Assembly (NCBI RefSeq): GCF_041146795.1
Contig: NC_135174.1
Location: forward strand, 25,134,878-25,198,877
Direction: 5' to 3'
DNA: 64,000 nt
Source of the DNA: Maylandia zebra
Taxonomy: Eukaryota > Chordata > Actinopteri > Cichliformes > Cichlidae
The stretch's first letter is position 1. Each line of letters begins with the position of its first letter. The notes under the pieces were generated by a model, which saw nothing but the letters and a program-made list of their open reading frames with translations, did not search any database and was not told the DNA's origin. Shown piece by piece: positions 35,496-47,204 of this stretch. Both the position numbers and the translations under genes were made by a program.

Positions 35496-36789
35496 TTAAA
35501 ATCAATTTCTTTAGGATCTCATAGAGTCGGTTTTCATATAATGAAGATACTGCTAGAGGTCCAGCACAGGCCCGCACACATCTGCCACTCTAACTGACTC
35601 ATTTCCTGTTTTAATACATTTTCAAAGACTAATATTTCATATCAAACGCTCACATGCCGCCCACTCAAAACCTCTTCTCTATTGAAACTAGCAACTGCAT
35701 CCAAAAGCTGTGCCAGCCGGGACAGTTATAGTAAACTGAACTGAAATCTGTGGGTCAATTATGAAACGGCAAATATGGTAGGAGAAGGGTAACGTCTCTG
35801 TCAAATATGGAGTTGTGTTTAAAGGTTGTGGCCACTTGTACAGGATTTGACTGTTTAAAACGTTTGCTAACAAAGCAGGGCATCTGGCAGAGTGGAATGA
35901 AATAAGGAACCTGATGTCAGAACACTGTGTTTATTGAAGAGAATATAGCATAAATAGGTTGTGTGTCTAGTGTGGGTGCTTAAAGGTGTAAATACACAAC
36001 ACAAACATACTGTTAAGCCCCAAATGATTCACCCGCCTGCCGTATTTAGGTTTAAAGTCATCTTGTGACATTTTGGAGTGTCCCGCCTTACTCTGATAGA
36101 GAATCTGCAGGGAGTTGGAGATTATGGTGTTGACAAAGACGCCTTCCAGCCAAATCCCAGAAGAAACCTGCAAAAAGCTGGTCAGCAGTTTTAAAATTGG
36201 TTTCAATGCTTGAACACCAATAAAACTTTTCCACTGATTATTGAGAAGAGTATAAATAATTTTCTAATTGCCATTTTTACTCCTTTTACATTGTTCTGTT
36301 GTATTTTGAGAGATACCTGCCTTGTTTCCTACCTGTTTCTTGTTTAAATTTAAATCTCTACTAGAATCTAGATCTTTCACAATAATTTGGGGCTCATTTT
36401 ATTACATTTAGGCTATGTTTTTATTATGAATTCCTGCGGTCTGTCTAGCTACAGAAATGTGTTTTACTAGACGAAAATAGGGAGTTGTTTGTACTCAGAA
36501 AGGTGTATTTTTGTTTCCAGCAGACAACTTTTGGAGATGTACAACAATCAGGGCAAATGACATTTTTACAGGACGTCAGTCTGCTTGTTGAAGAAGTGTT
36601 ATATTGAGTATTAAAGTTTATATGAATCGAGTTTACACGTGATTATCCTCTTATTGGGCAAAACGTCCTCGGTTTGAGATAATCCGAAACCACGTGAGAA
36701 CAAGAAATGTAAATCATTTCCTGTTGTAACCCACAAACTGAACGGTAATGTGTTTCACAAAAGTAAAACGTCACTATTCCACGTCTAGT

Positions 36790-37136
36790 TGTTTGGAGCT
36801 GGATCCGGTCTCCGTGCCCAGTGCGCGCTCCCGACGCAGGGGAAACAAATTCGGTCGTGAGTAACGACCATGGCACGACACAACGTTAAAGATAGTTCAC
36901 GTTAGCTGATATGCAAATTATTGTGGTATGATAGTAGGGCTGGATAATAGCACATGTGATCAGGAAATGAGTGACACATAAAAAGACAAGGAAGTGTTGC
37001 ACTCAGTACATTGTGTGTATATGAAGCAGCTGCACCACGGTCTTAATGTAGCTTCTGAAAAAGCTGAATCATAAAGGAGCTAGCAGCGTTAATGTGCTCA
37101 TCCTGAATGATATTTGGACTTATTGTGAGCTGTGAG
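36790..37136 (+). promoter_or_regulatory. Probable tmem106a promoter and non-coding first exon(s)
   Basis: The tmem106a start codon lies just after a splice acceptor (tcag ending at 38234), so an upstream non-coding exon is expected. Two good donors are seen: GTGAGTAA at 36857, after a CG-richer stretch (gtgcgcgctcccgacgcag), and GTGAGT at 37137. An octamer-like ATGCAAAT lies at 36911-36918. Which donor is used, or both, cannot be told from sequence. Confidence 0.35.
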
Positions 37137-37720
37137 GTGAGTTTGCAGAGGATGAGGTTTTTAACTTAATTTGTATTGCATATAAAATTGTGATTTTGTT
37201 AAATTAATAATACATTTAATAATTTTAGACTTCAGAATCATCCATTACGTTTAGGAGTAATACTTTCAGTCGTTTATTTCTTAATTAGTGTTTAAATACT
37301 TGTTTACACTCAAGCCTTGCACAGTAACGATCAGTCTTTCATATACAGCAGATACAATTTGTAATCTTCACTCACAGAAAACTGAATAAACCATTTTATT
37401 GTATTTCAAATAATTTTCTTCACTTATCTAGTTGATTATATCTAAAGTTTATAGAGTCACAGGATACTGAGTAATAGAACAAGCTATTTGCATTTTCATA
37501 TAGAAATAAGTTTAAAATATGTAATTTAAAGGCAAAAATTGTAATTCATATTCAGCTTATGACTGAGTACAAACTGTTTCTAAAACACAGAGCACACTGT
37601 TGTTTTAGTGTGGCTTTATGGAGACTTCCTGCATACTTGTGCCTCCGCAGGACAGCACAAACCAAACACAACAAACCAGTTTAACATCTGTCATCTGAGT
37701 TCAAATGTCTTGACTTCTTC

Positions 37721-37816
<96 letters not shown>
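37721..37816 (+). repeat. TATC tetranucleotide microsatellite
   Basis: About 24 uninterrupted units of CTAT/TATC upstream of tmem106a, in its probable first intron. A pure array of this length is likely to vary between individuals. Confidence 0.98.
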
Positions 37817-38241
37817 ATGTTATGACTGTGTAGTGTCAGTCTTGACCACCATCTGTTTACTAGAGGCAACCAATCAGAGAAAGGTTAGTTGAAAGTTGGT
37901 TTTGTCATGTGAATTGAGGGTCTTCAGGAAGGCCTGGTATAATGATTTTGAACTTCAAAAGCTACTCTAGTACAAATAAGCATAAAAAGCATTGTTTAAA
38001 ACGGAGACAGGAAACATAAAAGTAATTCAGGGAGGTTCTGATCACTCCCACACTGTAGATTCTGCTCACATCCTAACATGAATTGCAGTAATAAGCATCA
38101 TTTATTGGTCATTTCAAGGTTTGTGAGGGAGGTGAGTAACAGCTGACTGGGCAACAGTCACTGCTGTTTACTGCGAGTTATAAACTGTGGTTTTTGCCCT
38201 TTTAACATGCTCTTTACTGGATGTTTTCTTTCAGGAGTGCT

Positions 38242-41200
38242 ATGGTGGCACAGCAGCAAAATAAAGGAGATCCTGATGTAACAAAAAAGATGGAGAAGGT
38301 GAAAGGAATGAAGCACTTTCCTCCATATGGTAGCATGGATGAAAACACAACAGGGGACAACTGCCCCACATGCCGTGGCACTGGCCGAATCCCCAGAGGT
38401 TGGCCTTTTTTTGTGAAGAAAAATCTGCTTTTATCTGTCTTTATTGTCAATTTTCCACTGTTTTAACTGGAGTTTTAAGGCTTTGACATCATTGTCTGCT
38501 GAATGCTTCCCATGCGTGATAAAAACTAGAGGAACCAGTCGTGAAAAACTGACACAGTGTTTACTTCTTCTTCTCCAAATTACTTTCATTTCACATTTAA
38601 TAGCAAGTTGACTGAAGGAGTCTTAAAAACATGGCTATGTGCTGGTGTCAGCTAAGATACTTTCACATCATTTCTGTGGTAAGAACAAAACCTTTATTTC
38701 CATCTTGTACTGGCAGGACAAGAAGACCAGCTCGTTGCCGTCATACCGTGTAATGATGTAAGGCTGAAACCCAGACGCACGTAAGGAGTATAGCAGTACA
38801 TGAATGTGTGTGTGTGAGGGGTGCTTTTACAGTTTTGAACAAGCGAGTTAGAAATATTTTTGTGTTTATGGTTTGCACTGTTGCTCTATTTAAAATGTAA
38901 TTTTGCATATCCCTGTTTCAGGAAGCTGCATGTCTGCATCTCCATGGGCCTGTGTCTCCTTATTTGCTGTCTGATCCTCTTTTTCCTCTTCCCACGGAGT
39001 GTCACCCTCACCCCAGTGTCTGTACAATCAGTCACAGTATACTTCATCCCAGATGAAGTTAAAATGGACGTCACAGTAAGTAATTTGAAAATCACTCTGC
39101 TCAACAGTAGTTTTGGTGTTACAGTAACCAAAAAACACTGTATGCAGCCAAACATCTGGGCAGCACTTAATGTTTCTAGGTGGGCATTAGCATCCCAGTT
39201 GTGAGGCTAATCAGAGATAGTCCGATAATTCAAATGATGACTGGCTTGATCACTGTTTTTGAGATACCACAAAGTCAGTTTAGTTAAATTTTAAATATGG
39301 GCATGTGAAAAAACAATGTTTTCACAGGACACTGTGCAGTTTTGGCAGTTTGCAGCCCTGGAGCAGTGCTACAATCTACAATCATTCCAGAAGTTTATTT
39401 CCCAGCAAATTCATCACATTTGACTATGCAATGCTAACAGGAATTGCCAAAAAAATCCAAGAGCTAAATCTCAGACTCTATAGACTGCAGTTAGCATGTT
39501 AAATATTAAAGTTCATGACAGTAAATTAGAAAAATATGAGTTGTTCCCAGGAGAAAACCTATTCTCTGTGACCAGAACATGGCAACATGTCTTGAGTTAA
39601 GATTTAAGACTCCTAGAACAATGTCCTTTTGCTAGATGCACAACTTGGGCCAAATTCAGTCGCACAACAAGACAATGATCCCAAACACACCAGCAGATCT
39701 ACAGCAGAATAGATGAAAAAGAAAACATTTAGGTGTCGCAGTGGCCTAGTCAAAGTCCTCAACCTGACTGAAATGTTGTGGGAGGAGCTTAAGAGAGCTG
39801 AGCATAAACAAATGCCTTCAAACCTCAATGAACTGAATAAAAAATGTAAGTTGGGGTTTGTGAATATCTGCCCAGCTTAATTAAGTGTAACTAATAAACT
39901 ACAGTATATATATGCTTGTCTGCTTTGATGACAGACTTCCTCCTATTACTGTGGATTTGTCATGCAGTGTCTCTGCCCTCTTTTACCCACATCTCTGCAA
40001 ATCTGTGGACAAAGGAAGGAGGTGACCTCTGAACCTTCTGCCATGATAAACATTAGGCAACTGGATTTTGAGAGTCAATAAATATCTGAAAATGACTCAC
40101 CTTTGTAACATGTTTTAAAATAACATGAACGTCAAGTTCTAACTGATGACTCATGTATGTCCTGCAGACGTTGCTTCCCATTATAGCTGTTGCACCATCG
40201 GTTGCATTAGACTATGGCTACAGGAGCTATGCTAAACCCTGATTGGCTCTAAGCATGCTTTTTTTTAATCTCTGAAAATGGACATTAGAAAATGGGACTG
40301 ACAGTTTTGAAGTTGGGATTAATATTTCTGAATTCTTGGTGACCGATTCTATATAAAAATATGTAGAATTAGTTGGAAACAAGCAGCATAACATAACTAG
40401 TGTGTGTTAACAAGTGGAGGTCCCTCATACATAGTTGTAAACGAGTTAAGCCATATTTTTACAACCACATTTTTTATTGCCTCTATCAAAACACTATCCA
40501 CAAAGAAGCACTTGCGTTGCATTCACATGACAGATGGTACAGTAGGTCACTGCCCCACTTAGATGGTGGGGCACTTAAAATTCCCAGACACTTTTTAATA
40601 ATGCACAGGTGTGTCGGTTGCACTTGACTTGTGGATTTTTTTCCTTTTGCAGAATCTCATCAACATCACCAACACTAACTACTATTCAGTTCAGATTGTC
40701 GACTTCAGCATTCAGGCTGTGGTTGGTCAAACAGTCATGGGAAAGAACAAGATCACTAATATGACCGCAATCGAGCCCAGATCACTGAAATCTGTAAGCT
40801 TCAGACTGGATAACAGGTCCTGTTGATATCCAGCATTTATCATGTGTTTAACATCTTATCTCTGTGTCCTCTGATATAATTTACAGAATGTAATTTCAGT
40901 TGGCCTGGATATTAAAGATGAAGGCATAGCGTAAGAAAGAAATCTTTGTTCTCAGCACATAACATCAAAAAACATCTCAAGATAAAAACTATTAGAGTCC
41001 ATTGTTGTTGTTTAAATGTCTGACTTCAGCACAACTTGTTCATGTCTTTCAGCTCTTACTGCAAGTCAAGCAGCATCAAGATTCACACCTTATTTCTGGA
41101 GCTTCAGTAAGTGTCAACCTCTGTCAGCGGAAGAGGCAGAGACACTTTTGAGTTTTTTAAACCCACAATGTTAAAAGCTTCACTTTTCCGCTGTGCACAA

Positions 41201-44200
41201 AAACCACAACCACAAAATTATTTTTCTTCACAAAGCCAAAGTCGAATCTTTTAATCTGAAGGACATGAAAGGTCTTCCTGGAAGTCCAGTTTTTCCTTTG
41301 AAATTCAGTGAACTTGGAATTAAACCACAGGACAGTCACAGTGCTGCTATTGAGGAGCTGCTTTTTACCTTAAATGCGTTCGAGAGAAATGTGCTCATTC
41401 AGTGATTTCAGTGGCTCAGAACTTTGATGCTAACTGGACTAATTAAGAGACAGGTAGCACAGTGGTGTGGTGGCAAGAATGTCCTATGTTTGAATCTACC
41501 GGCTAACCAGGACCTTTCTGTGTGGGGAGATTCGTGGGTTTAGGTTAATTTATGATTTGAAACTGGCGGTGGGTGTGAATGGTTGTGCGCTTGTCTGTTA
41601 GCTGTGTGAGAAAATGGTGAATTGTCCAGATGTGTACCTTATGATATTCTGGGGTGGGCTCCAGCCCCCTCGCGTACTACCCTGAGTTTCATAAATAGAT
41701 GGAAAGAATAAAGTTCAAATAGATTGTACTGACTACATGTACATGTTGTTTTTAAGTTGCTTAAAAAAAGGAAACCAAACAGCATTCGTCACAGTCATGG
41801 TCATGGTCATCAACAATATTCATGTAGGCATTTAAATGGTGCTTGATTGTTACCAAGGGGCCCAAAGTATAACAAGAAACTATCCTCTACACCACTGTGT
41901 TGATATAAGTCAGGATGGATCCATGCGTTCATCCTTTCATGTTGTTTACACCAAATTGTGACTCTACCACGTGAATGTAACAGCAGGAACCGAAACTCAT
42001 CAGACCAGGCAATGTTTTTCCTCTGTGGTCCAATTTTGGTGGGAATGGTAGCCTCAGTTTCCCGTTCTCAGTTAAACTCCAGTGTGGATTGTGCCACACT
42101 GGGTAGCAGGGTAGCTCGGTAGCACACCTTTTGGGCTGCTGTGGTATCCCATCTGCTTCAATATGTGGTCTGTTGCACAGTCAGAGGTGCCTTCATGCAC
42201 ACCTTGGTTGATTTTAACGAATGATTTTGAATTACAGCTCTCTTCCAGTCTGACCATTTGTCTCTGGCGTGTGGCAGTAAAAAGGCATTTTCATCTATAG
42301 AACTGCTGCTCACTTGATATTTTCTCATTTTTCAACCATTCTCTGTAAACCTTACAGATGTTCATTTAAAAAAAATCCTAGTAACATCTGGCTCCAACAA
42401 ATATGCCACATTCAAAGCAACTTGTTCAGATGTTGGTGGCTCCGTAGTGTAGTGGTTTACAAATTCACCCGAGTAACAGATCCTCCGTTTAATCCTGGGA
42501 AGAGACAGAAATTCCTTTGGGGAGATTTGGCATAAAAAAGAAATCTGCCAACTTAAAACATATGGAGCTACCTGCTGTGAGAAGCCTTGTGAATAAGGGA
42601 GCATCTTAAAGCAGCTTTCTTCTATATTCTGATGCTCAATGTGAACTTCAGCAGGTCATCTTAACCATGTCCACATGCTTAAATGCTGTTGTGATATTGG
42701 GTCAAAGAGCAGTTGAACATTTGTACTGAAAAAAGTGACTGATGAGTGTATTTTCGAGCATTTTTCAGTCCTCACCACTTCATAAGAACGAGAGCTATCC
42801 ACAGGAATCACATTTTTGCTCAGCATTTGAGCATCAGTAACGTGCGATATATCGCAGTTTCAACAGCAAAAATGCACCAACTTAATGTCTGTGATGTACA
42901 GAAACAGACAAAAAGCATTGGTAATCTGGGTGACGTTTTCTGATAATTCACTGCAGACACCTTTGAAAAGTGAATGCAAAGTATCATGTCACTGTGTGGG
43001 ATAGGTGGCTGTTCAAAACAAGCTGCAGAAAATGAAAACTCTTCCTTTTATGTACATTTTGGATCCTTCTGTGCAAAAATAATTTCTTATATAGTCCTAT
43101 TTTGACACTCTGGATTTTGGTATTTTAATGAAGGCATGCAAAATACCAAAGTTTGTGCCCTAGAAAAAGAATCAGCTGATTCTTAGGATGGTCATGTGGG
43201 GTTTTATTTCATCTTAGATCTGTTTGATTTGTTTGGAAAGACTCACGAGCTGGTTGCTAGCTTTGTCTGTCAGCTGTTTATTGCTGGCTACGCAGAGCAC
43301 AGCGGGTTTATTGCAGCTCTTTTGGCTGATGTGGCTGAAAACAAAGCCAATGAGAGAATCATTTTGGATGTAACAGCTAAAAGACACTAAAATGCTCCTA
43401 GCGTTGAAGGGAACGCCCATCAATAAACCCAGAATTATAACGAAGTCAAAAAAAATTAGCACAGACGTGAAATATGAAAATGTAACAAAGATGTTTTTTT
43501 CTTTTTTCAGAATGACAATGAATATTTCGTATCTCTCGCACACGGAGCAGCTGTCCGTGGAGACCTTTGAGTATATTGACTGTGGCACCAATTCAACAAT
43601 TCCACATCCTGTGAGAATATGACTTCAGTGTACTGAATCTGCAGTTTATACACGATAACTGCTCTCTGTTGTTTTAACACATAATAAGACTTTAAATTAA
43701 TCACTACAGTGTTAAATATTGACGCTTCAAACATGCATATGTGTAAAATGCACAATTTGTGAAATGTAAAAATGATTTTGAAGTCATACCAATTTTAAAT
43801 TGTCTTTAAATTTGTGTGTGTGCACGCGACCACGTGTGTACTACTGTGTTGACCATAAATCTCCTTATTGTTGGTCATTTGCACTTTATTAAACCATGAA
43901 GGTTAATGTTACATATTATATGTTTTCATTTTTCCCTCATTCATTGCTTCTTCATGATATTTTAAACACTAGGGTGTGAGCAGGTTGTCTTGAGGTCAGC
44001 TTTCCATTGTCACACTATAGTGCATATTTATATCGCTAACTTAAAAATTTTAATACAGAAAAATATGCAGGTAAAATGTTTAATTTCTAAACTTAGAAGC
44101 ATAAACCAAAGTTACAATCTCGTTTTAAGGTCTTGTGTGATAGTCCTTGGACAGTCATGTGACAGTCACATGGCTCTGTGCAGTCCTGTGAAACCTTTAC

Positions 44201-45196
44201 TGCTTTGATAGGAACTGAGAGGGAAGCAGTAGCAGCTGGGTGCTGCTAATCAAATGCATCTGATTAACTGATCATCAGCAAGTGTGACCAGCTTTATAAA
44301 AGAAGACGTTTTGGCTGTTTTCTGGTCTGAAGCAATCAGGTGTGTGTTATCACAATGGCACTAAGGAAAGACAATTGTTGCTGCCTACAAAACTGGAGAG
44401 AATTATAAGGTCAGTCCATCATTCTATAGTGAGAAAGATTATTCATAAGTGGAAAACACTGTGGACAACTGACAATATTTCTAGGACTGGACATCCCAGG
44501 AAATTAATCCCAAGCTCAGACCGCGCAGCATTCAGAGAAACTGCAAAAGTGCCAAGAGCTACATCCCAGACTCAGCAGGGCTCAGTTAACATGTTAAAAG
44601 TATGATAGTAAAATTAGAGACATACTTATTAAGTATGACCGGTCTGGAAGGGTTTCTAGAAGAAATCGATTTAAAAAACAACACTGCAGCACAGCTTAGG
44701 TTTGCAAAGTTACATTTGAAGAAAACCACAAGACTTCAGGAACATTGTGCTTTTTACAGACGAGACCGAAGTGGAGATGTTTGGTTACAATTCAGAGTGC
44801 AGAGTTGAACCAAAACCAAACACAGCACATCGGCACAAAGATCTCATACCCACTGTCAGCACGGTGGTGGAGGGGTTATGTCTTGGGTTTGTTTTGGAGC
44901 CATTGGACCTGAGCACCATCAGTGAGTCCACCATGAACTTCTCTGTATACCAACATATTCTAGAGTCAAATGCGGGGTCATGTGTCCAAGCTACTGTATC
45001 ACAGGGCGTACTTAGTTATTTACCCATCATTGTTATTTCATCTGCTGTTCTCCGAATCCTTTTGGTTTTAGTGAGTATGCTTTTTGTCATGTTTTTAACT
45101 AGAGTTAATTAAAAAGTATAAATTGTCTAAATATGTACAATAAAAATATATGTTTTTTTCACTTTCCAAACCCAGTGTCCGCCCTACCTACAGTAA
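38242..45196 (+). CDS. tmem106a: Transmembrane protein 106A (8 coding exons, 244 aa)
   Basis: TMEM106 proteins are type II glycoproteins of late endosomes, lysosomes and the cell surface; TMEM106A has been linked to macrophage activation. Coding exons are 38242-38398, 38717-38780, 38922-39075, 40653-40793, 40887-40930, 41053-41106, 43511-43610 and 45176-45196, all GT-AG and in frame (735 bp). The cytosolic part has [23 protein letters not shown] (residues 41 on), the hallmark of the family. One transmembrane helix (about 77-98, LCLLICCLILFFLF) is followed by a lumenal LEA2-like domain with sequons such as NIT, NMT and NIS and the motif YIDCGTNST. The final coding exon has only 21 bases (CPPYLQ, stop). 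Synteny with nbr1 and arl4d favours tmem106a over tmem106b. Introns 3, 6 and 7 each carry Tc1 fossils. The first in-frame ATG after the acceptor at 38234 was used as start. Confidence 0.92.
39300..39870 (+). mobile_element. Decayed Tc1-like element in tmem106a intron 3
   Basis: The stretch from about 39650 resembles a Tc1 transposase C-terminal half at DNA level: 'caagacaatgatcccaaacacac' (catalytic DNDP), 'gtggcctagtcaaagtcct' and 'gaaatgttgtgggaggagcttaagag' (LNP..E.LW). Frames are interrupted in several places. It belongs to a family other than the two described nearby. Confidence 0.7.
41447..41705 (+). mobile_element. Degenerate SINE-like dispersed repeat
   Basis: The stretch runs from 'ggtagcacagtggtgtggtggc' through 'caggacctttctgtgtgg' and 'gtgtgaatggttgtgcgct' to 'ggggtgggctccagccccc'. 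This order matches a very common teleost SINE or LINE-tail repeat. The B box is decayed. It lies in the tmem106a intron between exons 6 and 7. Confidence 0.6.
41780..42750 (-). mobile_element. Decayed Tc1/mariner copy, family A (4), with a SINE inside
   Basis: This copy lies in the tmem106a intron between exons 6 and 7. It reads on the minus strand from about 41780 ('aaggggcccaaagta', 'ggatggatccatgc', 'catcagaccaggcaatg') to the terminal repeat 'gtgactgatgagtgta' near 42750. A tRNA-type SINE at about 42432-42605 interrupts it. It is the longest of the four family A copies but is full of changes. Confidence 0.7.
42432..42605 (+). mobile_element. tRNA-derived SINE inserted in a Tc1 copy
   Basis: The head 'ctccgtagtgtagtggtttac' and the degenerate B box 'ccgtttaatcctggg' mark the tRNA part. 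The tail runs 'gagctacctgctgtgagaagccttgtgaataagggag'. It interrupts family A copy 4 in a tmem106a intron and belongs to the same family as the SINE at 26.7 kb. Confidence 0.65.
44100..45060 (+). mobile_element. Decayed Tc1-like element in the last tmem106a intron
   Basis: The DNA translates in pieces to Tc1 transposase. KIIHKWKTLWTTDNISRTGHPRK is the linker region, and ETEVEMFGYNSE is the first catalytic block. Later parts are also recognisable. Several stops and frameshifts break it, so it is a dead copy. It differs clearly from the young element at 57.7 kb. It lies in the sense orientation inside the intron between tmem106a exons 7 and 8. Confidence 0.75.
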
Positions 45197-45388
45197 GTCA
45201 CCAATATTTTTCTCCTGCTCTGTCATTGACTCTACACAAGGTGGACCCAAAGTATCATTGCAGAGTGATACTCTATGGGCACACACTTCACGCAGTAGTA
45301 TGACATGCAAATATTATGGCACTCTGGAGTCTCTGTAAGTTAATGGTCTAACCTGAACCACTGCAAGTGTGAAAATTCCAGTAAAACC

Positions 45389-45394
45389 AATAAA
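45389..45394 (+). terminator. Poly(A) signal, tmem106a
   Basis: AATAAA lies about 190 bp after the tmem106a stop codon at 45196. This is a short but ordinary 3' UTR. A second AATAAA at about 45139 lies inside the last intron and could serve transcripts that retain that intron. Confidence 0.45.
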
Positions 45395-45974
45395 TACTCA
45401 ATTGTATTTTGTAACAGTACTGCTGTTACTGGGGTGGGGATCAGACCAATACATGTGAAGATATTTCTCGAGCTAGTTAACTAGCAAGTTGTTTGAAATC
45501 ATTAATTTAACCAGGTTGTTCCACTGACCTCTTTTTGTCAAATGAGACCCATTAACAAGAGGCAGGTAGATTAAAAAACATATAATACATGTAAAATGCA
45601 TGCCCACAAATTCTGAAAAGCATATGCAAGACTTTTTGCAGACACACAAATGACCATTTCAAATGTTTTGGTTATGTTTAATGTGAGATTTACAGCAAAC
45701 TTTGTCATCTGTTATAACACCCAGGAATTGAATTTTATTCACTCTATGTTCACAACCTCTTAAGACTAAAGGAATGTGGTCAAACTCACTCGTGTATTTG
45801 AAATTACACTTGTTCTTCTTGTGTAGATGTTTTATGAATGCATTTTCACTTGCTCACACTTGAAGAAAGAGTAACACTGGGGGGTGTTTTACTGTAATAA
45901 TTTTTATATGCACGTTATTATGCATCAGTGTTTGCTGGTCATGACACCCCGAATGCACGCAATTCACTGCTGCA

Positions 45975-45990
45975 CCAGCAGGGGGCGCGG
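45975..45990 (+). promoter_or_regulatory. CTCF-like site at the arl4d 5' end
   Basis: CCAGCAGGGGGCGCGG fits the CTCF core consensus CCASYAGRKGGCRS at every position. It lies between the tmem106a 3' end and the probable arl4d first exon, a place where an insulator would separate the two genes. Binding is not shown by sequence alone. Confidence 0.5.
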
Positions 45991-46158
45991 AGCAGCAACC
46001 CTCCAGGTGGCCGTGACGTCACCGGGCTTAAGGTGCCGTGCGCTCGAGTCTCTCCGGAGCTTCTCAGTGCTGCTGGAGGAGAACACGAAGATCGCTTGTT
46101 GTGAACTATGGCCGTGTTTATCGCTTGTGGATGATGATTTCACCGAACATCTAAAAAG
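45990..46158 (+). promoter_or_regulatory. Probable arl4d non-coding first exon with a short upstream ORF
   Basis: A CG-rich stretch (cgtgacgtcaccgggctt, containing a CRE-like TGACGTCA near 46014) is followed by a donor AAAAAG|GTAGGA at 46158/46159. arl4d then has its coding sequence in one downstream exon. Within the putative exon, ATG at 46108 in a good context (aactATGG) opens an upstream ORF of eight codons (MAVFIACG) that stops at 46134. The exon limits are inferred. Confidence 0.4.
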
Positions 46159-46562
46159 GTAGGAAGGTTTTTAAATATGCAGAGGAGAGGTCAGGCTCGG
46201 TTTTCAATGCTGGGATTCGTGCAGGCTCTGCAAACTGCATGCATGTTTTATTTTCCTATCCTATCCAATCAATCCAATATATCAGGATTCCTACAAGCTC
46301 AATAGGTAGACGATGTTGAAGTTCTTAAATTTATTTGCGGTATATCGATCAGGATAAACACGTCGTCACATGAGGTAGATAGTGAGATTTCATGCAGGAG
46401 AGGGAGAAAACTGGAGAAAAAGGTGGATTATTCCTCATACACACACACAGACACACATATATACACACAGTCATACAACGAGGTTATAAAAACATCTGTC
46501 AATAAACATGACAGGGCAATGCTTGTGCAAGCTGAGTACAGAAAGTCTTTGCACACTGTATT

Positions 46563-46596
46563 ATTTTTTTTTTTTTTTGGGGGGGGGGGGGGGGGG
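46563..46596 (+). repeat. Poly-T followed by poly-G tract
   Basis: A run of about 16 T is followed directly by about 18 G in the probable first intron of arl4d. The G run could form a G-quadruplex or could reflect a sequencing slip; length is not reliable. Confidence 0.9.
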
Positions 46597-47204
46597 AGGT
46601 CAAAGTAAAAAATAAAAACAAAAAAACAAGATAAAACCTGCCCTTGTAAACATGTAATGGTTTTATTTAGTCCAAACAGCAGCTGTTTGATGGGTATCAG
46701 GATGTCAACAACAACCGGATTAGTGCAGCTGAAGCAGTCCTTATAGGCAGTCAGCAGAGAGACCCCCTGAATACATGTTATCCATCGGCTGCATTCAAAT
46801 CAATCTGGCCCAGGAAAAGCCCTTCAGGTTTAACAATCTTAAGAGGATTAACCCTTAGCAAATAAGAAACTACATTACCTCAGACACCAGTTAACTGATG
46901 TTTAGCTCTGTAATGTGGCACATTTATAGTTTGAAATCTAAAATTTCGAAGACACACACACTGCTATTGTAAAGTAAGCATCTCGGTAGTAGCGAAACAT
47001 TTTAAGTGCAGCTTGGTTTGCAAACATTCCTTAAACACCCATTGTCTTTTAATTAAATGTTAACCCAGCCTGTGTGTGTGTGTTTTGATAAGGCCTCAAG
47101 CACCATCTGATCTTGGACAGGGACCAAATGCCAATCCACTGAGAACGGATTAAAACAGGAATCTTTCACCTCACCTAAGTAGGTGTGAATTGCTGGCTGG
47201 AGTC

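Larger units (their letters stand above)
32839..36789. other. Interval between nbr1 and tmem106a
   Basis: The nbr1 3' UTR (to about 34160) is followed by an AFC-like SINE, Tc1 family A copy 3 with its inner SINE, and about 1.3 kb of plain AT-rich DNA. No coding exon was recognised. Confidence 0.6.

Noticed and set aside
37608-37892. Frame with long Ser-Ile-Tyr-Leu repeats
   Set aside because: It is the translated TATC microsatellite with chance flanks.
42314-42604. Frames MIFSHFSTILCKP... and MLPYSQGFSQQ...
   Set aside because: They arise from the Tc1 copy and the SINE inside it, not from a host gene.
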